Of a stretch of 64,000 nucleotides of DNA, positions 26,059-36,449 are shown piece after piece; the first letter of the stretch is position 1, and each line of letters begins with the position of its first letter. The DNA is taken from the NCBI GenBank assembly GCA_003481775.1, contig QULU01000005.1, positions 62,001 through 126,000 on the forward strand. The letters are read 5' to 3'. The notes beneath the pieces were generated by a model, which saw only the letters and a program-made list of their open reading frames with translations, searched no databases and had not been told where the DNA came from. The position numbers and the translations under genes were made by a program. This DNA comes from Clostridiaceae bacterium OM02-2AC. Its GTDB lineage: Bacteria; Bacillota_I; Bacilli_A; Erysipelotrichales; Erysipelotrichaceae.

Positions 26059-28236
26059 GTGAAACCATCAATAGTAAACAGAATAAAATCAAACTGGACG
26101 CTGAAACGTCTAGGTAAAGTGGCAATGACAGTGGCTTTCACACTTGTGATTGCCATTTTTCTTTTAGCCATGCTGGGAACGGTGGTTCAAGCTGCGGGCT
26201 TGGTAGATGATACGGTCAATGTGGCAAATGAATACAGCCGATACCCACTTGAAAACTATCAACTGGATTTTTATGTGGATAATAGCTGGGGCTGGCTTCC
26301 GTGGAACTGGTCGGACGGGATTGGAAAACAGGTCATGTATGGACTATATGCCATTACCAATTTTATTTGGACAATCAGTTTGTATGTTTCCAATGCGACA
26401 GGTTACTTAGTACAGGAAGCCTATTCCTTAGACTTCATTTCCGCTACAGCAGATTCCATTGGTAAGAATATGCAGACCTTAGCTGGTGTGAGTGCAAACG
26501 GATTTTCAACAGAGGGTTTCTATGTTGGATTCCTCTTACTCTTGATTTTGGTTCTTGGGGTTTATGTTGCCTATACGGGACTGATAAAGAGAGAAACCAC
26601 AAAGGCAATTCATGCCATTATGAATTTTGTGCTGGTGTTTATCCTATCGGCTTCCTTTATTGCCTACGCTCCCGACTACATTAAAAAAATCAATGACTTT
26701 TCATCAGACATCAGTAATGCCAGTTTATCACTTGGCACGAAGATTGTCATGCCCCATTCCGATAGTCAAGGCAAGGACAGCGTGGACTTAATCAGAGATA
26801 GCCTGTTTTCCATACAGGTTCAGCAACCGTGGCTACTGCTTCAATACAACAGTTCAGACATTGAAAGTATCGGTATTGACCGTGTGGAAAGCCTGCTCTC
26901 CACCAGCCCAGATTCCAACAATGGCGAAGACAGAGAAAAAATTGTTGCGGAAGAAATTGAAGACAGAAGCAATACCAATCTAACCATTACAAAGACCATT
27001 AACCGTTTAGGTACAGTCTTCTTCCTATTTGTCTTCAATATTGGGATTTCCATATTTGTATTCCTATTAACAGGAATCATGATTTTCTCGCAGGTACTTT
27101 TTATCATCTATGCTATGTTTCTGCCTGTGAGCTTTATTTTAAGCATGATTCCATCATTTGATGGTATGTCAAAACGAGCCATAACAAAGCTCTTTAATAC
27201 CATTTTGACACGAGCTGGAATCACATTGATTATTACGACAGCATTTAGTATTTCAACCATGCTCTATACCTTATCGGCTGGTTATCCGTTCTTTTTGATT
27301 GCTTTTCTACAGATTGTGACCTTTGCAGGAATCTACTTCAAGCTGGGCGATTTAATGAGTATGTTTTCTCTACAGAGTAACGATTCTCAAAGTGTGGGAA
27401 GTCGTGTGATGAGAAAACCTCGTATGCTTATGCACGCTCACATGCACCGTCTACAGCGGAAACTTGGACGTTCCATGACTACTCTAGGGGCTGGGTCTGC
27501 CATTGTTACAGGTAAAAAAGGACAGTCGGGTTCGGGGAGTTCTGCAAGGACACAAGCAGATCACTCCCGACCAGACGGAAAGGAAAAATCAACACTTGGA
27601 AAACGTATCGGTCAAACCATCGGTACAGTAGCTGATACCAAAGACAGAATGGTAGACACTGCTAGTGGTTTGAAAGAACAGGTTAAAGATTTGCCGACCA
27701 ATGCAAGATATGCAGTATATCAAGGAAAATCCAAAGTAAAAGAGAATGTCCGTGATTTAACCAGTAGTATTTCTCAAACCAAAGCGGACAGAGCCAGTGG
27801 ACGCAAGGAACAGCAGGAACAAAGGCGAAAAACCATTGCGAAGCGTCGCTCTGAAATGGAACAGGTCAAACAGAAAAAACAGCCTGCTTCTTCTGTTCAT
27901 GAAAGACCGACTACAAGACAAGAACAATATCATGATGAACAGACCTCAAAACAGTCTAATATTCAGACTTCATATAAGGAATCTCAACAAGCCAAACAAG
28001 AGCGTCCAGCAGTTAAGTCCGATTTTTCAAGTCCAAAAGTGGAACGCCAAGGCAATACCGTTCAAGAAAAAACCGTTCAAAAGCCAGCAACTTCAACCAC
28101 TACAGCAGATAGAACTTCACAACGTCCAATCACAAAAGAACGTCCGTCTACTGTTCAAAGAGTACCACTACAAAATACAAGAAGTAGACCACCAATCAAA
28201 ACCGCCACCATTAAGAAAGTCGGTAAGAAACCATGA
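26059..28236 (+). CDS. VirB6-like multispanning channel protein (Tn916 Orf15)
   Basis: The 725-aa protein starts at GTG 26059 immediately after orf16. It has about 7-8 membrane helices in residues 20-430, among them FYVGFLLLLILVLGVYVAY and IGISIFVFLLTGIMIFSQV, and a long basic, Gln/Lys-rich cytoplasmic tail (about 450-725). This matches Tn916 Orf15/TcpH, the inner-membrane pore component. It overlaps orf14 by 4 nt. Confidence 0.92.
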   Translation: MKPSIVNRIKSNWTLKRLGKVAMTVAFTLVIAIFLLAMLGTVVQAAGLVDDTVNVANEYSRYPLENYQLDFYVDNSWGWLPWNWSDGIGKQVMYGLYAITNFIWTISLYVSNATGYLVQEAYSLDFISATADSIGKNMQTLAGVSANGFSTEGFYVGFLLLLILVLGVYVAYTGLIKRETTKAIHAIMNFVLVFILSASFIAYAPDYIKKINDFSSDISNASLSLGTKIVMPHSDSQGKDSVDLIRDSLFSIQVQQPWLLLQYNSSDIESIGIDRVESLLSTSPDSNNGEDREKIVAEEIEDRSNTNLTITKTINRLGTVFFLFVFNIGISIFVFLLTGIMIFSQVLFIIYAMFLPVSFILSMIPSFDGMSKRAITKLFNTILTRAGITLIITTAFSISTMLYTLSAGYPFFLIAFLQIVTFAGIYFKLGDLMSMFSLQSNDSQSVGSRVMRKPRMLMHAHMHRLQRKLGRSMTTLGAGSAIVTGKKGQSGSGSSARTQADHSRPDGKEKSTLGKRIGQTIGTVADTKDRMVDTASGLKEQVKDLPTNARYAVYQGKSKVKENVRDLTSSISQTKADRASGRKEQQEQRRKTIAKRRSEMEQVKQKKQPASSVHERPTTRQEQYHDEQTSKQSNIQTSYKESQQAKQERPAVKSDFSSPKVERQGNTVQEKTVQKPATSTTTADRTSQRPITKERPSTVQRVPLQNTRSRPPIKTATIKKVGKKP

Positions 28237-29234
28237 AGTTGAAAACTTTAGTGATTGGTGGTTCTGGATTATTCTTGATGGTCTTCTCACTGCTTCTGTT
28301 TGTTGCCATTTTATTTTCAGATGAACAGGACAGCGGAATTTCCAATATTCATTATGGAGGTGTGAATGTTTCCGCAGAAGTGCTGGCTCATAAGCCTATG
28401 GTAGAAAAATATGCCAAAGAATATGGCGTTGAAGAATATGTCAACATACTTCTTGCGATTATACAGGTGGAATCGGGCGGTACTGCGGAAGATGTTATGC
28501 AGTCCTCGGAATCCCTCGGTCTTCCACCTAATTCATTGAGTACAGAAGAATCCATTAAGCAAGGTGTGAAGTATTTCAGTGAATTATTAGCCAGTAGCGA
28601 AAGGCTCAGTGTAGATTTAGAATCGGTTATCCAGTCCTACAATTATGGTGGTGGTTTCTTAGGGTATGTGGCTAATCGTGGAAATAAATATACCTTTGAA
28701 CTGGCTCAAAGTTTCTCAAAAGAGTATTCAGGTGGCGAAAAAGTGTCTTACCCCAATCCCATAGCCATACCTATCAATGGGGGCTGGCGATACAACTATG
28801 GCAATATGTTTTATGTGCAACTGGTAACGCAGTATCTTGTCACAACAGAGTTTGATGATGATACGGTACAAGCCATCATGGACGAAGCACTGAAATATGA
28901 GGGCTGGCGATACGTTTACGGTGGAGCTTCCCCGACTACTTCTTTTGATTGTAGCGGACTGACACAATGGACGTATGGAAAAGCTGGAATTAACTTACCA
29001 CGAACCGCACAACAGCAATATGATGTGACCCAGCATATCCCACTATCGGAAGCACAAGCTGGCGATTTGGTTTTCTTTCATTCTACCTATAACGCTGGCT
29101 CTTATATTACTCATGTTGGGATATACCTTGGCAATAACCGTATGTTTCATGCAGGCGACCCAATCGGTTATGCCGACTTAACAAGCCCCTACTGGCAACA
29201 GCATTTAGTGGGAGCAGGACGAATCAAACAATGA
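28233..29234 (+). CDS. Bifunctional cell-wall hydrolase (Tn916 Orf14)
   Basis: The 333-aa protein has an N-terminal membrane anchor, a lysozyme-like transglycosylase domain (LLAIIQVESGG as the catalytic Glu region, residues about 72-160), and a C-terminal NlpC/P60 endopeptidase with DCSGLTQW (catalytic Cys) and THVGIYLGNNRMFHAG (His). It opens peptidoglycan for the transfer channel, as VirB1 does in Gram-negative systems. Confidence 0.95.
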   Translation: MKLKTLVIGGSGLFLMVFSLLLFVAILFSDEQDSGISNIHYGGVNVSAEVLAHKPMVEKYAKEYGVEEYVNILLAIIQVESGGTAEDVMQSSESLGLPPNSLSTEESIKQGVKYFSELLASSERLSVDLESVIQSYNYGGGFLGYVANRGNKYTFELAQSFSKEYSGGEKVSYPNPIAIPINGGWRYNYGNMFYVQLVTQYLVTTEFDDDTVQAIMDEALKYEGWRYVYGGASPTTSFDCSGLTQWTYGKAGINLPRTAQQQYDVTQHIPLSEAQAGDLVFFHSTYNAGSYITHVGIYLGNNRMFHAGDPIGYADLTSPYWQQHLVGAGRIKQ

Positions 29235-30166
29235 GAAAGGAAGATTTAATGATGAAATTTAGAAAAAATCAGAATAAAGAAAAACAGATACCAAAGGAAA
29301 AGAAACCTCGTGTCTACTATAAGGTCAATCCTCATAAAAAGGTTGTGATTGCCTTGTGGGTACTTTTAGGGCTTAGTTTCAGCTTTGCGATATTCAAGCA
29401 CTTTACAGCTATAGATACTCATACTATTCACGAAACAACTATCATAGAAAAGGAATACGTTGATACTCATCATGTAGAAAATTTTGTAGAGAACTTTGCG
29501 AAAGTCTACTATTCATGGGAGCAATCCGATAAGTCCATTGATAATCGAATGGAAAGTCTAAAAGGCTATCTGACAGATGAACTTCAAGCTCTCAATGTTG
29601 ATACAGTACGCAAAGATATTCCTGTATCGTCTTCTGTAAGAGGATTTCAGATATGGACGGTAGAGCCAACTGGCGACAATGAGTTTAATGTAACCTACAG
29701 TGTAGACCAGCTCATTACAGAGGGAGAAAATACAAAGACCGTCCACTCTGCTTATATAGTGAGTGTCTATGTAGATGGTTCTGGAAATATGGTACTGGTT
29801 AAGAATCCGACCATTACCAACATACCTAAGAAATCAAGTTATAAACCAAAAGCCATTGAAAGTGAGGGGACGGTTGATTCCATTACAACCAATGAAATCA
29901 ATGAGTTTTTAACGACGTTCTTCAAGCTCTATCCTACAGCGACAGCCAGTGAACTTTCCTACTATGTGAATGACGGGATATTAAAACCAATCGGAAAAGA
30001 GTACATCTTTCAAGAACTGGTAAATCCTATTCACAATCGTAAGGATAATCAAGTCACGGTATCGCTGACAGTGGAGTATATCGACCAGCAGACCAAAGCA
30101 ACGCAGGTATCTCAATTTGATTTGGTACTTGAAAAGAACGGGAGTAATTGGAAGATTATAGAATAA
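29231..30166 (+). CDS. TcpC/VirB8-like channel protein (Tn916 Orf13)
   Basis: The 311-aa protein has one N-terminal membrane helix (VVIALWVLLGLSFSFAIF) and two NTF2-like extracellular domains, the TcpC layout. ATG 29231 overlaps the orf14 stop by 4 nt; ATG 29249 is an alternative with AAGGAAG closer to ideal spacing. It is the last gene of the transfer operon. Confidence 0.9.
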   Translation: MRKEDLMMKFRKNQNKEKQIPKEKKPRVYYKVNPHKKVVIALWVLLGLSFSFAIFKHFTAIDTHTIHETTIIEKEYVDTHHVENFVENFAKVYYSWEQSDKSIDNRMESLKGYLTDELQALNVDTVRKDIPVSSSVRGFQIWTVEPTGDNEFNVTYSVDQLITEGENTKTVHSAYIVSVYVDGSGNMVLVKNPTITNIPKKSSYKPKAIESEGTVDSITTNEINEFLTTFFKLYPTATASELSYYVNDGILKPIGKEYIFQELVNPIHNRKDNQVTVSLTVEYIDQQTKATQVSQFDLVLEKNGSNWKIIE

Positions 30167-30235
30167 CAAATATTGGTACATTATTACAGCTATTTTGTAA
30201 TCACGTACTCTCTTTGATAAAAAATTGGAGATTCC

Positions 30236-30264
30236 TTTACAAATATGCTCTTACGTGCTATTAT
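30236..30264 (+). promoter_or_regulatory. tet(M) promoter
   Basis: TTTACA, a 17-nt spacer and TATTAT lie about 30 nt ahead of the first leader peptide. This is the known Tn916 Ptet arrangement. Confidence 0.8.
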
Positions 30265-30295
30265 TTAAGTATCTATTTAAAAGGAGTTAATAAAT

Positions 30296-30319
30296 ATGCG
30301 GCAAGGTATTCTTAAATAA
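30296..30319 (+). CDS. tet(M) leader peptide 1 (MRQGILK)
   Basis: A seven-codon ORF follows AAGGAG. Its sequence AGGTATTCTTAAA pairs with TTTAAGAATACCT near 30391-30404, so ribosome position can affect RNA folding in the attenuator. Confidence 0.65.
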   Translation: MRQGILK

Positions 30320-30440
30320 ACTGTCAATTTGATAGTGGGAACAAATAATTGGATGTCCTTTTTTAGGAGGGCTTAGTTTTTTGTACCCAGTTTAAGAATA
30401 CCTTTATCATGTGATTCTAAAGTATCCGGAGAATATCTGT

Positions 30441-30527
30441 ATGCTTTGTATGCCTATGGTTATGCATAAAAATCCCAGTGATAAGAGTATTTATCACTGG
30501 GATTTTTATGCCCTTTTGGGCTTTTGA
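30441..30527 (+). CDS. tet(M) leader peptide 2 (Tn916 orf12)
   Basis: A 28-aa leader peptide (MLCMPMVMHKNPSDKSIY...) includes the inverted repeat AAAAATCCCAGTGATAA / TTATCACTGGGATTTTT at 30470-30508, which is a terminator-like hairpin followed by Ts. Known Tn916 biology is attenuation: tetracycline-slowed ribosomes allow read-through into tet(M). Confidence 0.85.
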   Translation: MLCMPMVMHKNPSDKSIYHWDFYALLGF

Positions 30528-30542
30528 ATGGAGGAAAATCAC

Positions 30543-32462
30543 ATGAAAATTATTAATATTGGAGTTTTAGCTCATGTTGATGCGGGAAAAACTACCTTAA
30601 CAGAAAGCTTATTATATAACAGTGGAGCGATTACAGAATTAGGAAGCGTGGACAGAGGTACAACGAAAACGGATAATACGCTTTTAGAACGTCAGAGAGG
30701 AATTACAATTCAGACGGCGATAACCTCTTTTCAGTGGAAAAATACTAAGATAAACATCATAGACACGCCAGGACATATGGATTTTTTAGCAGAAGTATAT
30801 CGTTCATTATCAGTATTAGATGGGGCAATTCTACTGATTTCTGCAAAAGATGGCGTACAAGCACAAACTCGTATATTGTTTCATGCACTTAGGAAAATAG
30901 GTATTCCCACAATCTTTTTTATCAATAAGATTGACCAAAATGGAATTGATTTATCAACGGTTTATCAGGATATTAAAGAGAAACTTTCTGCGGAAATTGT
31001 AATCAAACAGAAGGTAGAACTGCATCCTAATATGCGTGTAATGAACTTTACCGAATCTGAACAATGGGATATGGTAATAGAAGGAAATGATTACCTTTTG
31101 GAGAAATATACGTCTGGGAAATTATTGGAAGCATTAGAACTCGAACAAGAGGAAAGCATAAGATTTCATAATTGTTCCCTGTTCCCTGTTTATCACGGAA
31201 GTGCAAAAAACAATATAGGGATTGATAACCTTATAGAAGTGATTACGAATAAATTTTATTCATCAACACATCGAGGTCAGTCTGAACTTTGCGGAAAAGT
31301 TTTCAAAATTGAGTATTCGGAAAAAAGACAGCGTCTTGCATATATACGTCTTTATAGTGGCGTACTGCATTTGCGAGATTCGGTTAGAATATCGGAAAAG
31401 GAAAAAATAAAAATTACAGAAATGTATACTTCAATAAATGGTGAATTATGTAAAATCGATAAGGCTTATTCCGGGGAAATTGTTATTTTGCAGAATGAGT
31501 TTTTGAAGTTAAATAGTGTTCTTGGAGATACAAAGCTATTGCCACAGAGAGAGAGAATTGAAAATCCCCTCCCTCTGCTGCAAACGACTGTTGAACCGAG
31601 CAAACCTCAACAAAGGGAAATGTTACTTGATGCACTTTTAGAAATCTCCGACAGTGACCCGCTTCTGCGATATTATGTGGATTCTGCGACACATGAAATC
31701 ATACTTTCTTTCTTAGGGAAAGTACAAATGGAAGTGACTTGTGCTCTGCTGCAAGAAAAGTATCATGTGGAGATAGAAATAAAAGAGCCTACAGTCATTT
31801 ATATGGAAAGACCGTTAAAAAAAGCAGAGTATACCATTCACATCGAAGTTCCACCGAATCCTTTCTGGGCTTCCATTGGTCTATCTGTAGCACCGCTTCC
31901 ATTAGGGAGCGGAGTACAGTATGAGAGCTCGGTTTCTCTTGGATACTTAAATCAATCGTTTCAAAATGCAGTTATGGAGGGGATACGCTATGGCTGTGAA
32001 CAAGGATTGTATGGTTGGAATGTGACGGACTGTAAAATCTGTTTTAAGTATGGCTTATACTATAGCCCTGTTAGTACCCCAGCAGATTTTCGGATGCTTG
32101 CTCCTATTGTATTGGAACAAGTCTTAAAAAAAGCTGGAACAGAATTGTTAGAGCCATATCTTAGTTTTAAAATTTATGCGCCACAGGAATATCTTTCACG
32201 AGCATACAACGATGCTCCTAAATATTGTGCGAACATCGTAGACACTCAATTGAAAAATAATGAGGTCATTCTTAGTGGAGAAATCCCTGCTCGGTGTATT
32301 CAAGAATATCGTAGTGATTTAACTTCCTTTACAAATGGACGTAGTGTTTGTTTAACAGAGTTAAAAGGGTACCATGTTACTACCGGTGAACCTGTTTGCC
32401 AGCCCCGTCGTCCAAATAGTCGGATAGATAAAGTACGATATATGTTCAATAAAATAACTTAG
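30543..32462 (+). CDS. tet(M): Tet(M) ribosomal protection protein
   Basis: Tet(M) is an EF-G-like GTPase that dislodges tetracycline from the ribosome. The protein is 639 aa, the standard length, starting [20 protein letters not shown] (G1) with DTPGHMDF (G3) and FINKIDQNG (G4). The C-terminal ribosome-contact domain ends [11 protein letters not shown]. Compared with the Tn916 protein as I remember it, substitutions are scattered through the length, so it is a distinct, possibly mosaic allele. The start is ATG 30543 behind GGAGG. Confidence 0.97.
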   Translation: MKIINIGVLAHVDAGKTTLTESLLYNSGAITELGSVDRGTTKTDNTLLERQRGITIQTAITSFQWKNTKINIIDTPGHMDFLAEVYRSLSVLDGAILLISAKDGVQAQTRILFHALRKIGIPTIFFINKIDQNGIDLSTVYQDIKEKLSAEIVIKQKVELHPNMRVMNFTESEQWDMVIEGNDYLLEKYTSGKLLEALELEQEESIRFHNCSLFPVYHGSAKNNIGIDNLIEVITNKFYSSTHRGQSELCGKVFKIEYSEKRQRLAYIRLYSGVLHLRDSVRISEKEKIKITEMYTSINGELCKIDKAYSGEIVILQNEFLKLNSVLGDTKLLPQRERIENPLPLLQTTVEPSKPQQREMLLDALLEISDSDPLLRYYVDSATHEIILSFLGKVQMEVTCALLQEKYHVEIEIKEPTVIYMERPLKKAEYTIHIEVPPNPFWASIGLSVAPLPLGSGVQYESSVSLGYLNQSFQNAVMEGIRYGCEQGLYGWNVTDCKICFKYGLYYSPVSTPADFRMLAPIVLEQVLKKAGTELLEPYLSFKIYAPQEYLSRAYNDAPKYCANIVDTQLKNNEVILSGEIPARCIQEYRSDLTSFTNGRSVCLTELKGYHVTTGEPVCQPRRPNSRIDKVRYMFNKIT

Positions 32463-32559
32463 TGTATTTTATGTTGTTATATAAATATGGTTTCTTGTTA
32501 AATAAGATGAAATATTTTTTAATAAAGATTTGAATTAAAGTGTAAAGGAGGAGATAGTT

Positions 32560-32748
32560 ATTATAAACTACAAGTGGATATTGTGTCCTGTATGTGGAAA
32601 TAAAACACGATTAAAGATAAGGGAAGATACTGAATTAAAAAAATTCCCCCTCTATTGTCCGAAATGCAGACAAGAAAATTTAATTGAAATAAAGCAGTTC
32701 AAAGTAACTGTGATTACAGAGCCAGACGCAAAGACGCAGAGCCGATAA
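32560..32748 (+). CDS. Cysteine-rich KTR protein, no ATG start
   Basis: A 62-codon frame reads ...NYKWILCPVCGNKTRLKIRE...LYCPKCRQENLIEIKQFKV..., with two CPxC pairs typical of a zinc ribbon. AGGAGG lies just upstream, but no ATG, GTG or TTG is in frame at the right place; an ATT at 32560 or ATA at 32563 would have to serve. It lies between tet(M) and orf9, as in Tn916-type elements. It may use a rare start or be decayed. Confidence 0.6.
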   Translation: MINYKWILCPVCGNKTRLKIREDTELKKFPLYCPKCRQENLIEIKQFKVTVITEPDAKTQSR

Positions 32749-32781
32749 AATGAGATTAATACAATCTCATTTTATCGGCTC
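32741..32781. terminator. Bidirectional terminator between KTR gene and orf9
   Basis: An 18-bp perfect stem AGCCGATAAAATGAGATT / AATCTCATTTTATCGGCT overlaps the KTR stop codon and is followed by CTTT. Confidence 0.8.
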
Positions 32782-32807
32782 TTTCCGTTATGTATGGATT
32801 CTTTTAA

Positions 32808-33161
32808 TTAGTCTTCGATGTTTCTTGCTTCGTTGATACCGCTGGCTAAAGATTCCATTAAGGATAGTTCTTTGTCTGTAAAGCTATCCATGTATTTCTC
32901 TATCTGTAATCGTCGGGTGCTTTTTACCAAGTTATTAGCAGGTAAGAAAAATTCATCAACGGAAACATGAAGTAACGATACAAGGTCATAAAGAACTTGT
33001 ATGCTGGGGTGTTGCCCTTTATTTTCAATATTAGTTAAGTACCGTGGGTCAATTTCAATCAATGCTCCCACTTGTTCACGAGTTAAACCTCGTTTCAATC
33101 GAGCTTCTTTAATGGCTAAACCAAAGGCTCTAAAATCATATTTATCTTCTTTTTTACGCAT
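32808..33161 (-). CDS. XRE regulator (Tn916 Orf9)
   Basis: The 117-aa protein has a Cro/C1-type HTH ([41 protein letters not shown]) and a helical tail. In Tn916 Orf9 is thought to repress orf7/orf8 expression and thus excision and transfer, and it is transcribed against the element's other genes as here. Confidence 0.92.
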   Translation of the reverse strand: MRKKEDKYDFRAFGLAIKEARLKRGLTREQVGALIEIDPRYLTNIENKGQHPSIQVLYDLVSLLHVSVDEFFLPANNLVKSTRRLQIEKYMDSFTDKELSLMESLASGINEARNIED

Positions 33162-33665
33162 AGTAGACCACCTCTATACATTTTATTGTTCCTACTGAAT
33201 TAAAAACAGGTATAGAAAAACGTGTTATATGGTTTATAGGTTTATATTTAATAAAAAGCACTACTAAACGCCAATAAAAAAAACCGTTATATGGTAGTGC
33301 TATTTACGCTGTTAAAATATTGTATATTACTTCCAAATGGCGGTTTGTTGGAGGTCAACGTCGCCATGAAGTACATCATATACAATAAATTTCCTTACAT
33401 TGGGTTCTTGTCAAAAAAAGTCGTCTATCTGCAATAGATAAGTACGTCCACCAATGTGGTTTTATAAATCATATAGATAGAATAACAGAAGCATGTAAAC
33501 AGAGAAATAAATCTGTTTATATGCTTTTTTGGCTATTCAGAACTTTTTTACAAAGTTTATTTATCAGTAATGCAACAAATCCCCCTTTCACATTGGGACT
33601 AAGAGTGAAAGGAGATAAACGAGCAAGGCTCACTTCCTTTCCTAGACAGAAAGGGGGTGAGAAAC
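33162..33665. other. orf9-orf7 control region
   Basis: No gene is evident. Inverted repeats include ATGGCG / CGCCAT (about 33338-33375) and TCTAT...ATAGA near 33424-33440. This is the known Tn916 control region with the orf7 promoter; I cannot place that promoter confidently. Confidence 0.5.
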
Positions 33666-34088
33666 ATGAAACCATCTTCTTTTCAGACCACAATAGAAAA
33701 TCAGTTTGACTATATCTGTAAACGTGCTATGGAAGACGAGCGAAAGAATTATATGCTTTATCTTTCAAGGATTGCAAAGCGTGAGGTGTCCTTTTCGGAT
33801 GTTGGCGATTATCTTGTTAGCCAGTTTGCGACAACAGATAACTATTCAACTGACTTTCAGATTTTTACACTCAATGGGTTATCAGTAGGCGTTGAAAATG
33901 ATTTGTTGAGTGAAGCATTACGTGAGTTGCCAGACAAGAAACGTGAAATTCTACTGCTGTTTTACTTTATGGACATGAGCGATTCAGAAATTGCAGACCT
34001 GTTGAAATTGAACCGTTCTACTGTCTATCGGCATAGAACCAGTGGACTAGCCTTAATTAAAAAGTTTATGGAGGAATTTGAAGAATGA
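33666..34088 (+). CDS. Sigma-70-like activator (Tn916 Orf7)
   Basis: The 140-aa protein has region 4-like sequence ALRELPDKKREILLLFYFMDMSDSEIADLLKLNRSTVYRHRTSGL. In Tn916 it activates the transcript that runs through xis and int into the transfer genes after circularisation. ATG 33666 lies 10 nt after AAAGGGGG; an upstream GTG at 33657 is less likely. Confidence 0.9.
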   Translation: MKPSSFQTTIENQFDYICKRAMEDERKNYMLYLSRIAKREVSFSDVGDYLVSQFATTDNYSTDFQIFTLNGLSVGVENDLLSEALRELPDKKREILLLFYFMDMSDSEIADLLKLNRSTVYRHRTSGLALIKKFMEEFEE

Positions 34089-34315
34089 AAACACAATATC
34101 CTATGATTCCCTTTCCTCTCATTGTAAAGGCAACAGATGGCGATACCGAAGCGATTAACCAGATTCTACATCATTACAGAGGGTACATAACGAAGCGTTC
34201 CCTACGACTTATGAAAGATGAATATGGCAATCAAAGTATGGTCGTTGATGAAGTCTTACGTGGAAGAATGGAAACCAGACTGATTACAAAGATTTTGTCA
34301 TTTGAAATTAAGTAA
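34085..34315 (+). CDS. Tn916 Orf8 (helix-turn-helix accessory)
   Basis: The 76-aa protein contains IVKATDGDTEAINQILHHYRGYI, a sigma-factor region 2-like helix of the HTH_16 type. It overlaps orf7 by 4 nt. Orf7 and Orf8 together control expression and transfer in Tn916. Confidence 0.9.
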   Translation: MKTQYPMIPFPLIVKATDGDTEAINQILHHYRGYITKRSLRLMKDEYGNQSMVVDEVLRGRMETRLITKILSFEIK

Positions 34316-34775
34316 TATCCTCTCTCCTTTCGTGGAAGCGTGCTAAACCATTCCACGCTTCCCGAACAGGGAGGTTTGTTATTCCACCAAAGCATATTGA
34401 GCTTTCAATGTGTTTTGATAGGCTAACGAGCCATTGTTCTTTGAAAACTGAATAAAAGTAATCGAATACGTTTCGATAAGAAAAGAGCCAACGGAACTAA
34501 CCGCCATGACCTATCTTATAAAGATAGCGAGCGATTCATGTTAGTGATCCGAGAAGCAATCTTTAGCAGGATTGCCTGCAACGACATTCTTATCGTGATA
34601 ATGATACTCCCATACAGTCAATAGTCCGAGCGTGATAAAACCGTCGCAGGCAATGAGTATGGCTACATGAGAACCATGCAGGGGTGGAACTCCCGTGAGC
34701 TTTGCTAAAGCTGTTCGATTGCTGGTAAAACAACTTTTATGAAATCCAAATAAGTGATTTGGAAAGGAGGATTTT
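34316..34775. other. Conserved non-coding region before xis
   Basis: This is a conserved Tn916 interval. It contains imperfect hairpins (for example AGCAATCTTTAGCAGGATTGC, 34555-34575) and lacks a convincing plus-strand gene. An 83-codon minus-strand frame (34541-34792) runs across it but has no ribosome-binding site. Confidence 0.5.
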
Positions 34776-34979
34776 ATGAAGCAGACTGACATTCCTATTT
34801 GGGAACGTTATACCCTAACCATTGAAGAAGCGTCAAAATATTTTCGTATTGGCGAAAACAAGCTACGACGCTTGGCAGAGGAAAATAAAAATGCAAATTG
34901 GCTGATTATGAATGGCAATCGTATTCAGATTAAACGAAAACAATTTGAAAAAATTATAGATACATTGGACGCAATCTAG
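34776..34979 (+). CDS. xis: Excisionase Xis
   Basis: The 67-aa protein [20 protein letters not shown] has the MerR-like winged-helix fold of Tn916 Xis ([22 protein letters not shown]). It directs integrase to excise the element. It starts behind AAAGGAGG and precedes int. Confidence 0.97.
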
Positions 34980-35060
34980 CGTCGCCAAAGGGTCTTGTAT
35001 ATGATAAAATAGTATTAAGTCGTATCAAGGCTCTTTCCATAAAGGAAAGGAGCAAATGCC

Positions 35061-36278
35061 ATGTCAGAAAAAAGACGTGACAATAAAGGTCGAATCTTAA
35101 AGACTGGAGAGAGCCAACGAAAAGACGGAAGATACTTATACAAATATATAGATTCATTTGGAGAACCGCAATTTGTTTACTCGTGGAAACTTGTGGCTAC
35201 AGACCGAGTACCAGCAGGAAAGCGTGATTGTATCTCACTTAGAGAGAAAATCGCAGAGTTACAGAAAGACATTCATGATGGTATTGATGTTGTAGGAAAG
35301 AAAATGACACTCTGCCAGCTTTACGCAAAACAGAACGCTCAAAGACCAAAGGTTAGAAAAAACACTGAAACTGGACGCAAATATCTTATGGATATTTTGA
35401 AGAAAGACAAGTTAGGTGTAAGAAGTATTGACAGTATTAAGCCATCAGACGCTAAAGAATGGGCTATTAGAATGAGTGAAAATGGTTATGCTTATCAAAC
35501 CATCAATAACTACAAACGTTCTTTAAAGGCTTCATTCTATATTGCTATACAAGATGATTGTGTTCGGAAGAATCCATTTGACTTTCAACTGAAAGCAGTT
35601 CTTGATGATGATACTGTCCCTAAGACCGTACTAACAGAAGAACAGGAAGAAAAACTGTTAGCCTTTGCAAAAGCTGATAAAACCTACAGCAAAAATTATG
35701 ATGAAATTCTGATACTCTTAAAAACAGGTCTTCGTATTTCAGAGTTTGGTGGTTTGACACTTCCAGATTTAGATTTTGAGAATCGTCTTGTCAATATAGA
35801 CCATCAGCTATTGAGAGATACTGAAATTGGGTACTACATTGAAACACCAAAGACCAAAAGTGGCGAACGTCAAGTTCCTATGGTTGAAGAAGCCTATCAA
35901 GCATTTAAGCGAGTGTTAGCGAATCGAAAGAATGATAAGCGTGTTGAGATTGATGGATATAGTGATTTCCTCTTTCTTAATAGAAAGAACTATCCAAAAG
36001 TGGCAAGTGATTACAACGGCATGATGAAAGGTCTTGTTAAGAAATACAATAAGTATAACGAGGATAAATTGCCACACATCACTCCACATAGTTTGCGACA
36101 TACATTCTGTACCAACTATGCAAATGCAGGAATGAATCCAAAGGCATTACAGTACATTATGGGACATGCTAATATAGCCATGACGCTGAACTATTACGCA
36201 CATGCAACATTCGATTCTGCAATGGCAGAAATGAAACGCTTGAATAAAGAGAAGCAACAGGAGCGTCTTGTTGCTTAG
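35061..36278 (+). CDS. int: Tyrosine integrase (Tn916 Int)
   Basis: The 405-aa protein has an arm-binding domain at residues 1-70, a SAM-like core-binding domain, and a catalytic domain with LLKTGLRISEFGGL (Arg), the conserved Lys region, HSLRHTFCTNYANAG (His-x-x-Arg), GHANIAMTLNYYAHA (His and catalytic Tyr). All catalytic residues are present. It lies at the right end next to the arm repeat and attR. Confidence 0.97.
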   Translation: MSEKRRDNKGRILKTGESQRKDGRYLYKYIDSFGEPQFVYSWKLVATDRVPAGKRDCISLREKIAELQKDIHDGIDVVGKKMTLCQLYAKQNAQRPKVRKNTETGRKYLMDILKKDKLGVRSIDSIKPSDAKEWAIRMSENGYAYQTINNYKRSLKASFYIAIQDDCVRKNPFDFQLKAVLDDDTVPKTVLTEEQEEKLLAFAKADKTYSKNYDEILILLKTGLRISEFGGLTLPDLDFENRLVNIDHQLLRDTEIGYYIETPKTKSGERQVPMVEEAYQAFKRVLANRKNDKRVEIDGYSDFLFLNRKNYPKVASDYNGMMKGLVKKYNKYNEDKLPHITPHSLRHTFCTNYANAGMNPKALQYIMGHANIAMTLNYYAHATFDSAMAEMKRLNKEKQQERLVA

Positions 36279-36290
36279 TAGTACAAATGA

Positions 36291-36315
36291 ATTTACTACT
36301 TATTTACCACTTCTG
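36291..36315. other. Right integrase arm-type repeat
   Basis: TTTACTACTTATTTACCACT matches the left-end repeat at 13311-13330 with one change. It begins 13 nt after the int stop. Confidence 0.7.
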
Positions 36316-36449
36316 ACAGCTAAGACATGAGGAAATATGCAAAGAAACGTGAAGTATCTTCCTACAGTAAAAATACTCGAAAGCACATAGAATAAGGCTT
36401 TACGAGCATTTAAGAAAATATAAAAAGATAATTAGAAATTTATACTTTG

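Noticed and set aside
34541..34792. 83-codon minus-strand frame across the region before xis
   Set aside because: It lacks a ribosome-binding site, overlaps the xis start and lies in conserved non-coding DNA of Tn916; I treat it as unsupported.
36432..36449. ICE-encoded NKQSINF tail of the 415-codon frame
   Set aside because: This tail is an accident of insertion, not part of the natural protein.
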